Assembly (NCBI GenBank): GCA_022837485.1
Contig: JALHHH010000029.1
Location: 1-5,781 of the forward strand
From: Bacteroidales bacterium
GTDB lineage: Bacteria > Bacteroidota > Bacteroidia > Bacteroidales > Lentimicrobiaceae
Length of the DNA: 5,781 bases
Direction: 5' to 3'
Below the pieces are notes generated by a model. That model was not told the DNA's origin and ran no database searches. It saw only the letters and a program-made list of their open reading frames with translations. Every line of letters starts with the position of its first letter. Positions within the stretch are counted from its first letter, which is position 1. The translations under genes and the position numbers were made by a program. Shown piece by piece: positions 1-4,864 of the stretch.

Positions 1-42
1 CTCGCCGGGTTTTAGCCTTTTTTGCGCAGCCGTGATTTTTTG

Positions 43-68
43 GTACTTTTTTATCAGGAAAAAAGTAC
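43..68. repeat. Perfect palindrome with 10-bp arms and 6-nt loop
   Basis: GTACTTTTTT (43-52) and AAAAAAGTAC (59-68) are exact reverse complements around the loop ATCAGG. As RNA either strand could form a hairpin with an A/U-rich stem. T-rich sequence precedes it (36-41) and A-rich sequence follows. From memory, similar GTAC/T-run ... A-run/GTAC elements are common between genes in Bacteroidota. It may be a dispersed repeat family, or part of a bidirectional terminator for a gene to the left of the window. Role is inferred only. Confidence 0.6.
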
Positions 69-293
69 GGAAAGAAACCTATGAAAAGGAGTGCGGATTG
101 TGGATTGCGGAATTAATTTTTAATTTTTAATTTCTAAAAACATCCGTATATAATTTATATTCAGGGCTTTGAATAAACAATCCCAAGTTTCCACCCTGCG
201 AATTCCACTCCAACTACGTGAACGGAATTTTACCAATGACGTATCGCTCCGGTTCGGATTTTGGATTTAAGGGCATTGTTGTGATGGGGAAGA

Positions 294-347
294 TAAGGTT
301 GAGGCTGAGGGTAAGGTTGAGGTTAAGGTTGAGGGTAAGGTTGAGGT
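294..347 (+). repeat. G-rich 12-bp tandem repeat (TAAGGTTGAGGN)
   Basis: Four full copies of the 12-mer TAAGGTTGAGG plus one variable base lie at 294-305, 312-323, 324-335 and 336-347. A 6-nt half unit, TGAGGG, sits at 306-311. The variable base is C, T, G and T in turn. All G-pairs and G-triplets are on the plus strand, so the DNA is strongly strand-asymmetric and resembles telomere-like or weak G-quadruplex-forming repeats. The short motif TAAGGTTGA recurs once more at 711-719, downstream of the 21-bp array. No coding role is apparent. Confidence 0.8.
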
Positions 348-364
348 TTATGTAGAGGCAGGAG

Positions 365-390
365 GTAGGAAGTAGGAAGTAGGAAGTAGA
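365..390 (+). repeat. 7-bp tandem repeat (GTAGGAA)
   Basis: Three perfect copies of GTAGGAA (365-371, 372-378, 379-385) are followed by a broken fourth (386-390, GTAGA). The array is purine-rich on the plus strand and lies 17 nt after the 12-mer array. Such short purine-rich arrays are prone to slippage and may vary in copy number between strains (inference). Confidence 0.75.
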
Positions 391-444
391 GTTTATGACA
401 TGAATATAGGAGGAGCCTGAAGGAAGTTAAATTAACGCTCTCAA

Positions 445-675
445 TTGCTCGCAGAAGACTCAAGAATGCTCGCAGAAGACTCAAGAATGCTTGCAGAAGA
501 CTCAAGAATGCTTGCAGAAGACTCAAGAATGCTTGCAGAAGACTCAAGAATGCTCGCAGAAGACTCAAGAATGCTTGCAGAAGACTCAAGAATGCTTGCA
601 GAAGACTCAAGAATGCTCGCAGAAGACTCAAGAATGCTCGCAGAAGACTCAAGAATGCTTGCAGAACATTCAATA
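445..675 (+). repeat. 21-bp tandem array, eleven units
   Basis: Eleven head-to-tail 21-bp units start at 445, 466, 487, 508, 529, 550, 571, 592, 613, 634 and 655. Each contains the core GCAGAAGACTCAAGA. Units 2-10 differ only at one base, C or T at unit position 6. The pattern over units 1-11 is C,C,T,T,T,C,T,T,C,C,T. Unit 1 starts TTG instead of ATG. Unit 11 is degenerate in its second half (CATTCAATA instead of GACTCAAGA). The unit is a multiple of three and five of the six frames are stop-free, so long open frames here are expected without coding. In the plus frame starting at 445 each unit reads as MLAEDSR, and the variable base is silent (CTC/CTT, Leu). It is also silent in the minus frame reading ILESSAS. 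Confidence 0.95.
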
Positions 676-849
676 ATGTAAGCAGAAACTATATGTATGT
701 CCCCTGAAGTTAAGGTTGAATCGGCCGTAACGATGCAAATGCCTGAGGAATTTTCACCGAAGTCGCTAGAAGCTTCACTAATGTACATCGAAACTATACG
801 AACGGGCGGTTTAAGCTACAAAAGCAAAAAATCTGTGCCGAAAAAGTAA
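445..849 (+). pseudogene. Possible broken heptad-repeat reading frame (unrecognised)
   Basis: I do not recognise this as a known protein. Read in one plus-strand frame, the 21-bp array gives MLAEDSR about ten times, then MLAEHSI, then ATG followed by an in-frame TAA at 679-681. The same frame continues open from ATG 697 to a TAA at 847-849. It gives about 50 residues with a basic tail ending KSKKSVPKK. In this continuation the 21-nt phase seems to persist. Blocks at 676, 697, 739 and 781 begin with ATG, and blocks at 676, 697, 739, 760 and 781 have GAA as the fourth codon. This suggests diverged copies of the heptad M-x-x-E-x-x-x. There is no convincing start: upstream in frame are TGA (418-420) and TAA (433-435). 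It could equally be non-coding satellite DNA, or the minus-strand ATG frame 441-788 (ILESSAS repeats) could be the expressed one. Both are low-complexity, and confidence in coding is low. Confidence 0.25.
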
Positions 850-1108
850 AGGAAAGGTTTAGACGAGGACAACGGAAGCCTCATAAGTGTTAAAGTAAGA
901 CAGAAAAAAGACAAAGTAACCACCAAAAAGACATTGCAGGGCCTTCAGGTGCAGGGGTATCGCCGCCAAAAGGGCGTTCCCTGAAGAATAGCCGATTAGA
1001 TGTGCCCCCTCCCAAAAACAGAGGACAATAAAGGTAGTACCCTTTGGTGTACATGTTGACTCCGGGCTATCGAAGCATATTTGCTGGGCCGTTGGCAGAA
1101 TCCTGAAC

Positions 1109-1135
1109 AAAAAAAAAGCCGCCCTTACGGACGGC
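1109..1135 (-). terminator. Strong intrinsic terminator of the dehydrogenase gene
   Basis: On the minus strand the arms GCCGTCC and GGGCGGC enclose a GTAA loop, of GNRA type. They form a 7-bp GC-rich stem with one T-G wobble (1118-1135), followed directly by nine T residues (1117-1109). It begins 33 nt after the stop codon of the dehydrogenase gene and is a textbook Rho-independent terminator. It marks the end of the minus-strand gene run and isolates it from the repeat region to the left. Confidence 0.93.
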
Positions 1136-1168
1136 AGTTTGTTGGTTTTGTGGAATACCGGTGCCGGT

Positions 1169-2323
1169 TTACATGGCTCCTTCCAGAATTTCGCGGCTGA
1201 TTTCGGGACTCAGGTCGCGGGTTTCCGACAAGGCCGTCATTCCGTGATCTTTCAGCTGATCTACGATTGCGGGAATCTGACCAGGCGTTACCCCGTATTC
1301 CGACAGTCGGGTTTTGATGCCCAGGCTTTCGAAAAACGCACGGGTCTTTTCAATGGCACGGTCTATGCGCTCCTCTTCCGGTCCGCTGCTGATGTTCCAG
1401 ATGCGTTCGGCATACTGAAGCAGTTTGGCTTTTTTCTGATTGCGTCTTACGTTCATCAGAGAGGGTAAAACAATCGCAAGCGTCTGTCCGTGGTCGATGC
1501 CGAAACGGGCAGTCAGCTCATGTCCTATCATATGGGTAGCCCAGTCCTGGGGAACCCCTGCGCCGATGATTCCGTTTAATGCCATGGTGGCACTCCACAC
1601 CAGGTTGGCGCGTGCATCGTAGTTTTCCGGCTCTTCGATGGTGGTCTTTCCGATTTCGATGAGCGTATGCAGAATGCCCTCCGCCATGCGGTCCTGAATG
1701 CGTGCGTCAACGGGGTAGGTGAGGTACTGCTCGGTGGTATGCACAAAGGCGTCCACCACTCCGTTGGCGACCTGAATGGCCGGCAGCGTATAGGTAACGG
1801 TGGGGTCGAGGATGGAAAATACGGGGAAGGTATATTCGCTCCGGAAGGCAAATTTGCCGTCGCCCTGACTCACCACTCCGCCGCTGTTCATCTCTGAGCC
1901 TGTGGCAGGCAGGGTAAGTACGCTTCCAAACGGAACTGCCTTCGAGGGTTTCAGTTTCGGGTTGCCTCTGAGAAATTCCAGCGCATCGCCTTCGTAAAGG
2001 GCAGCAAGAGCAATAAACTTGGTTCCATCGATCACCGATCCTCCGCCTATAGCAAGGATGAAGTCTATTTTTTCACTGCGTACAAGTTCGGCAGCCCGCA
2101 TCAGGGTTTCGAAGCGGGGATTGGGCTCTATGCCCTCAAATTCAAATACCGCGCGGCTTCCAAGTACGGCTTTTGCCTTGTCAATAAGTCCGTTTCTGCG
2201 GGCACTTCCGCCGCCAAGGGTAATCAGCACGCGGGCACCGGCAGGTATCTGCCTGTCGATTACATCAAAACGGTTGGTACCGAAAAAAATCCTGGTCGGA
2301 TTATAAAAATTGAAATTCAGCAT
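1169..2323 (-). CDS. yqhD: YqhD-like iron/zinc-type alcohol (aldehyde) dehydrogenase
   Basis: This 384-residue protein belongs to the group III metal-dependent alcohol dehydrogenases. It closely resembles E. coli YqhD (387 residues) as I remember that sequence. Such enzymes are cytoplasmic and reduce short-chain and lipid-peroxidation aldehydes to alcohols, usually with NADPH. The N-terminal nucleotide-binding domain shows GGGS at 37-40 and GGGSVIDGTK at 93-102. PATGSE follows at 139-144. The C-terminal metal-binding domain carries D191, H195, H264 and H278, which align at a constant offset of three with the YqhD metal ligands D194, H198, H267 and H281. VPQDWATHMIGHEL (257-270) is nearly identical to YqhD. 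The ATG at 2323 is preferred because MLNFNFYNPTRIFFG matches the family N-terminus. The upstream leader is AT-rich with no Shine-Dalgarno sequence. A promoter lies at 2437-2444 and a terminator at 1109-1135, so the gene is probably a single-gene unit. In E. coli the neighbour yqhC encodes an activator; no such gene is seen here. The gene could equally be annotated as a butanol dehydrogenase (bdh). Confidence 0.95.
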   Translation of the reverse strand: MLNFNFYNPTRIFFGTNRFDVIDRQIPAGARVLITLGGGSARRNGLIDKAKAVLGSRAVFEFEGIEPNPRFETLMRAAELVRSEKIDFILAIGGGSVIDGTKFIALAALYEGDALEFLRGNPKLKPSKAVPFGSVLTLPATGSEMNSGGVVSQGDGKFAFRSEYTFPVFSILDPTVTYTLPAIQVANGVVDAFVHTTEQYLTYPVDARIQDRMAEGILHTLIEIGKTTIEEPENYDARANLVWSATMALNGIIGAGVPQDWATHMIGHELTARFGIDHGQTLAIVLPSLMNVRRNQKKAKLLQYAERIWNISSGPEEERIDRAIEKTRAFFESLGIKTRLSEYGVTPGQIPAIVDQLKDHGMTALSETRDLSPEISREILEGAM

Positions 2324-2406
2324 AATGTATTGATTTTAAAATTTGTGTCTTTGATCGGTTGAATAGTTATACGGAAAATTCAGGCAGTTTTCCGGCTTTT
2401 GGTCAT

Positions 2407-2430
2407 CCGGGTAACCGCTTACCGGGTAAG
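2407..2430. promoter_or_regulatory. Clustered GGTAA/TTACC half-sites, candidate operator
   Basis: On the plus strand three half-sites alternate: GGTAA (2410-2414), TTACC (2419-2423) and GGTAA (2425-2429). They form an inverted repeat with a 4-nt spacer (GGTAA-CCGC-TTACC) and a 13-nt palindrome (CTTACC-G-GGTAAG, 2418-2430). CCGGGTAA also occurs as a direct repeat at 2407-2414 and 2422-2429. The cluster begins about where transcription from the -7 element at 2437-2444 should start. It could therefore be a repressor operator, or a small hairpin at the 5' end of the dehydrogenase mRNA. The bound factor is unknown. Confidence 0.5.
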
Positions 2431-2436
2431 TGCCTG

Positions 2437-2444
2437 CAAAAGTA
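2437..2444 (-). promoter_or_regulatory. Bacteroidota-type -7 promoter element for the dehydrogenase gene
   Basis: TACTTTTG on the minus strand is a perfect match to TAnnTTTG, the -7 consensus of the Bacteroidota primary sigma factor. No clear TTTG or TTG is present at the -33 distance, where the sequence is ACAAAATA. Transcription would start near 2430 and give a leader of about 107 nt before the ATG at 2323. The 8-mer TGCCTGCA (plus strand) overlaps it at 2431-2438 and recurs 40 bp upstream at 2471-2478. Confidence 0.55.
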
Positions 2445-2553
2445 AGAATTCTGAAGGTAACATATTTTGTTGCCTGCATGTGAATTTACAGACGAAATTG
2501 CCGGTGTGCGAATTTTTAGGGTGCAAAAATGAATTCCAGCCTTTGCGGATGTG

Positions 2554-3174
2554 TTATTTTAGTAGCTCCCTGCCCGAGTCCCTCAGCAATCCTGCCGACC
2601 AGCGAATGATGACGGCCGCGCTCAGCATGGCACCCGCGGCATCTATCCAAACGATGTCCCACTTCCAGGCTGCTGCCAGACCTGCGATAGCGGTTACGCT
2701 GGTGAGTGCATCGGCCAGCACGTGCAGATAGGCAGCCCGGATGTTATGGTCGCTGTCTTCGTTACGGTGATGCAGGATAAATGCAGAGATCAGGTTAATA
2801 ATTAATCCTATGGAAGCAACCAGCATGGCTTCCCTGTAAAGGATATCGGAAGGATTATAAAATCGTTTTACGGCTTCAGCCAGGATTACAAAGGCAAAAA
2901 TCAACAAAATCAGCCCGCTGCTGTATCCCGAAAGGGAGAGAATCTTTTCAGGGACAATTTTATGGTTTTCGCCCGATGAAAGGCGGCGAACGACGACGTA
3001 GGCAATCCAGCTGAGTCCGATCGCCAGCACGTGCGATCCCATGTGAATGCCGTCGGCCAGCAGGAGCATCGAATTGGTCGTAATTCCGTAGATAATTTCA
3101 ACTGCCATGGTAGCGGCAGTGAGCAGAACTACCCACATGGTTTTCTTTTCGTGACTTTCCGTTGCAAGGCTCAT
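2554..3174 (-). CDS. DmeF-like cation diffusion facilitator lacking the C-terminal domain
   Basis: This 206-residue inner-membrane protein resembles DmeF-type CDF transporters, which export Co(II)/Ni(II), and sometimes other divalent metals, in exchange for protons. Hydrophobic segments lie roughly at 13-31, 33-62, 83-101, 115-134, 149-168 and 176-192, the six-helix CDF plan. Likely transport-site residues are H44 and H48 in LLADGIHMGSH (second helix) and H151 and D155 in AYLHVLADALTSV (fifth helix). DHNIRAAYLHVLADALTSV and IIRWSAGLLRDS are strong DmeF-like signatures. Two things are missing compared with typical DmeF of about 300 residues. The His-rich loop before the fifth helix is reduced to HHRNEDSDHN (135-144). 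The protein also ends at ELLK, just where the cytoplasmic C-terminal domain would begin. The 230 nt after the stop codon show no recognisable remnant in the frames examined, so this looks like a compact CDF, not a fresh frameshift. It starts 58 nt downstream of the Cys-rich mini-protein, probably in one operon. Metal specificity is inferred. Confidence 0.88.
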   Translation of the reverse strand: MSLATESHEKKTMWVVLLTAATMAVEIIYGITTNSMLLLADGIHMGSHVLAIGLSWIAYVVVRRLSSGENHKIVPEKILSLSGYSSGLILLIFAFVILAEAVKRFYNPSDILYREAMLVASIGLIINLISAFILHHRNEDSDHNIRAAYLHVLADALTSVTAIAGLAAAWKWDIVWIDAAGAMLSAAVIIRWSAGLLRDSGRELLK

Positions 3175-3232
3175 GGAATAAAGGTGATGATTACGGAAGG
3201 CAAAGATCCGGTATTTTTCGCTTACGCTGTTT

Positions 3233-3442
3233 TTACTTTATTCCTTTATAAACTGTCCTGCGCCGGTCTTGTTCAAAAGGGGAGGGACAACACCGCCCCT
3301 TGTCCCCGTCCGTGATATTCTTTGTGCTGCATCCTCCGCATCCGCATGAGCTCTTTCTCATGGGCATCAGGCCCTTTACGATGGATCGGACGGCAAGGAA
3401 TACCGCAAGCAAAACAACGGCTATGGTGATGATCTTCTGCAT
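3233..3442 (-). CDS. FeoB-associated-type Cys-rich small membrane protein
   Basis: This 69-residue protein has one N-terminal membrane helix (about 4-20, IITIAVVLLAVFLAVRS). A short basic stretch follows (K23, R29, K30), then a cysteine cluster CGCGGC with C33, C35 and C38, and a second pair, C51-C52. This matches the FeoB-associated Cys-rich membrane protein family, which is usually about 50-70 residues. Members are normally encoded beside feoA/feoB and are thought to assist Fe(II) uptake, perhaps as a metal-binding or scaffolding partner. Their exact role is unsettled. No feoB lies in this window. The next gene in the same direction is a CDF metal exporter, which suggests metal handling in general. 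The ATG at 3442 gives the membrane helix at the expected place. The gene lies 67 nt downstream of the porin gene. I see no good promoter match in that gap, so read-through from the porin promoter is possible. Confidence 0.72.
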   Translation of the reverse strand: MQKIITIAVVLLAVFLAVRSIVKGLMPMRKSSCGCGGCSTKNITDGDKGRCCPSPFEQDRRRTVYKGIK

Positions 3443-3509
3443 GGGTCAGGTGGTTGATGGGTAATTTCTTTTGTTTATCTGCCTAAAAAAAATATCCCGT
3501 AAAGAGAGA

Positions 3510-4661
3510 TTAAAAAACGAATCCGAACCGGAAGATGCCCGCAACAGCGTTTTTAAGCGATGCCCCGGTTCCACAGGGATTGATCACGTATTGCAGATCG
3601 GGTTGAATAAACAAATTTTCAGTGATAACGGCTTTGTAAGTCAGCTCGATTGCCGTTTCGCTTTTGCCGGTGAATCCTGCGTGTGCAACGGCAAGCCCCA
3701 GGTGGTCATAGGTCCGCTTTGCGATGAGACCGCTGTAGCAAAGTCCGCCTCCAAGGTAGTAGTGATTTTCATTTTTCGATTGAGGACTTACCGATGCCTG
3801 TGCAAAAGCGGAAAGCGAGCGCCCCTTTATACCGGTATGCAGATGCTGGCTGCCAGCAAGATAAAAACCGTGATTTTCGGGATGCCCGGTTGTTGTTGAG
3901 ATTCCCTCTTCGATCAGGGTTACCGAGTGTTCGTTGTGGTAGTAGGTTCCTATCTTCCAGGTTCCGGCGTGCGTTTCTGACGGAATTCTGAACGTAAGCT
4001 CTGCAATGGCCAGATAGCCGTCGTCTTTCTGCAGCCTCCAGCGCAGGTTGTTGGGATTGGTGCTGAAATCATCGGGAAGTCCGTCGAACAGGGCAGCGGC
4101 GAACTGCATGCGATCGCCGATCCGATGCTGTATCTTTATTCCAAGTGCCGTCAGCGGGAAAATAGGGACCGGGAGGTTGGAAGCGATGGTTGAGTGGATT
4201 CCGAAGGAGCTGTTGAGGAAAAGGGAGGCAGCCCGGCTTTCCGCGAAGGTTGAATTCAGATCCTGCAAACCCAGGATAAGAGCGGTGTTTCCGAGTTCCT
4301 GCCTGTACCAGAGTTCGTGCAGATAGGTAAGATTGCCGGCTTCCAGATTCGATATCACCTGAAAGTCGCCGAAAAGTTCTGCCGAGGGCTCACCGCCGTG
4401 CGTATTGGCTGCGTTAACAAAAAGAGAGCCGCCCCTGAACAGTCCGGCTTTTTCAGTGCAAATCTCCAGCGTTATGTTGGCTAAACCAAGGTATCTGTTC
4501 CCTTGCCGGATGCCTCCCGCTAGGTTATGCACCCAATCGCCGGTATAGGAAGTCTCAAACGTAAGAGGATCCCGCCTGCAGCTGTCCGGAGCGGATGCAC
4601 CGGCAGATAAGTGTATAAGCAGGACGTAAGCTGCGGTCGTAAAGAGCAGTCCTCTTTTCAT
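3510..4661 (-). CDS. OprB-family (carbohydrate-selective type) outer-membrane porin
   Basis: This encodes a 383-residue outer-membrane beta-barrel protein of the OprB porin family. The family forms passive channels for sugars and other small solutes. A signal peptide is clear: MKRG, a hydrophobic core LLFTTAAYVLLIHL, then a small-residue stretch SAGASA with cleavage near residues 22-24. Family-like features include Y-x-GDWVHNLAGG after the mature N-terminus, LHELWYRQELGNTALILGLQDLNSTFAES (shown in OprB proteins as LxELWYxQ and GxxDxNxxF), and ELTYKAVITENLFIQPDLQYVINP near the end. The protein ends in GFVF with a terminal phenylalanine, the usual outer-membrane assembly signal. I chose the ATG at 4661. 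The in-frame codon at 4670 is TTG and would put three residues (MPT) before the signal peptide. The promoter at 4690-4697 then gives a short leader of about 20-25 nt. Substrate is unknown, and no sugar-utilisation genes are nearby. Confidence 0.85.
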   Translation of the reverse strand: MKRGLLFTTAAYVLLIHLSAGASAPDSCRRDPLTFETSYTGDWVHNLAGGIRQGNRYLGLANITLEICTEKAGLFRGGSLFVNAANTHGGEPSAELFGDFQVISNLEAGNLTYLHELWYRQELGNTALILGLQDLNSTFAESRAASLFLNSSFGIHSTIASNLPVPIFPLTALGIKIQHRIGDRMQFAAALFDGLPDDFSTNPNNLRWRLQKDDGYLAIAELTFRIPSETHAGTWKIGTYYHNEHSVTLIEEGISTTTGHPENHGFYLAGSQHLHTGIKGRSLSAFAQASVSPQSKNENHYYLGGGLCYSGLIAKRTYDHLGLAVAHAGFTGKSETAIELTYKAVITENLFIQPDLQYVINPCGTGASLKNAVAGIFRFGFVF

Positions 4662-4689
4662 CGTCGGCAATGTTTTGTAATCGATGCTG

Positions 4690-4697
4690 CAAAACTA
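4690..4697 (-). promoter_or_regulatory. Bacteroidota-type promoter for the porin gene
   Basis: TAGTTTTG on the minus strand perfectly matches the -7 consensus TAnnTTTG. TTTC at 4717-4720, 19 nt upstream, is a one-mismatch candidate for the -33 element TTTG. Transcription should start near 4684, just ahead of the ATG at 4661. This separates the porin gene from the regulator/hemerythrin operon, although no strong terminator is visible between them. Confidence 0.6.
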
Positions 4698-4710
4698 TGC
4701 CTTTCATTAC

Positions 4711-4746
4711 GTTCCTGAAATCATAATAAGTGATGAATTTCAGAAC
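4711..4746. repeat. Imperfect inverted repeat over the porin -33 region
   Basis: The left arm GTTC-C-TGAAAT-CAT (4711-4724) and the right arm ATG-A-ATTTCA-GAAC (4733-4746) pair over 13 bp with one bulged base in each arm and an 8-nt loop. The candidate -33 element of the porin promoter lies inside the left arm. It could be an operator or a hairpin in read-through mRNA. No T-run follows it, so it is not a typical terminator. Confidence 0.5.
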
Positions 4747-4760
4747 CGGAATCATAATAA
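4719..4760. repeat. Direct repeat of AATCATAATAA, 31 bp apart
   Basis: The 11-mer AATCATAATAA occurs at 4719-4729 and again, exact, at 4750-4760. The 31-bp start-to-start spacing is close to three helical turns, so two protein molecules could sit on the same face of the DNA upstream of the porin promoter. The first copy overlaps the inverted repeat at 4711-4746. Regulatory meaning is inferred. Confidence 0.5.
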
Positions 4761-4806
4761 AAGAGGATAGCTGCCCGTAAGAGCTTTATTATCTGACGGA
4801 TTTCAG

Positions 4807-4839
4807 TACGTTTCGTTTTGTTGAAAACAGAGTAACGTA
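4807..4839. repeat. Two-part AT-rich hairpin downstream of the regulator gene
   Basis: Outer arms TACGTT (4807-4812) and AACGTA (4834-4839) enclose inner arms GTTTT (4815-4819) and AAAAC (4824-4828) with a 4-nt loop. Together they could form 11 bp with an asymmetric internal loop. It begins about 25 nt after the regulator stop codon, where a terminator would be expected. It is AT-rich and no T-run follows on the minus strand, so termination would be weak at best. Confidence 0.35.
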
Positions 4840-4864
4840 AGGAAGTATGCTGTTTGTTTCTGCC

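Larger units (their letters stand above)
1..1108. other. Repeat-rich region with no confident gene
   Basis: This stretch lies beyond the terminator of the dehydrogenase gene. I find no reading frame in it resembling a known protein family. Its left part (69-290) is AT-rich, with short A/T tracts such as three spaced AATTT blocks around 114-136. The centre holds G-rich tandem repeats and a 21-bp tandem array, listed separately. The right part (850-1108) is unremarkable mixed sequence. A minus-strand open frame across 859-1110 begins with TTG, has no family resemblance and is not called. The region may be an expanded intergenic repeat island or decayed mobile DNA. The sequence alone does not decide. 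Confidence 0.6.

Noticed and set aside
323..673. Minus-strand frame encoding LLRAFLSLLQAFLS-type repeats
   Set aside because: The leucine-rich repeats are simply the 21-bp array read in another frame. The variable base changes Arg/Gln there, and the frame runs on into the G-rich repeats.
445..675. CRISPR array
   Set aside because: Units are contiguous 21-bp repeats with no unique spacers, and no cas genes are present.
838..860. Second, decayed copy of the palindrome's right half (AAAAAGTA...GGAAAG)
   Set aside because: The similarity is short and purine-rich, so chance matching is likely, and no left arm is present.
859..1110. Minus-strand open frame of 83 codons next to the terminator
   Set aside because: It begins with TTG, partly overlaps the terminator's T-run, has no family resemblance and shows no promoter or leader. 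Listed only as unassigned sequence.
2324..2553. Frameshifted remnant of the CDF C-terminal domain downstream of its stop
   Set aside because: Reading through the stop gives an open frame of about 45 codons but no CDF-like motifs, and the region contains the dehydrogenase promoter instead.
3201..3208. Promoter for the CDF gene (GATCTTTG on the minus strand)
   Set aside because: It departs from TAnnTTTG at the first base of the conserved TA and has no -33 partner, so the gene is more likely co-transcribed with the upstream small gene.
3485..3509. Intrinsic terminator after the porin gene
   Set aside because: An eight-T run exists on the minus strand, but no stable hairpin precedes it. Read-through into the Cys-rich gene is possible.
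4662..4670. Upstream start of the porin at 4670 (MPT extension)
   Set aside because: The codon is TTG, while an ATG at 4661 sits directly before a typical signal peptide.
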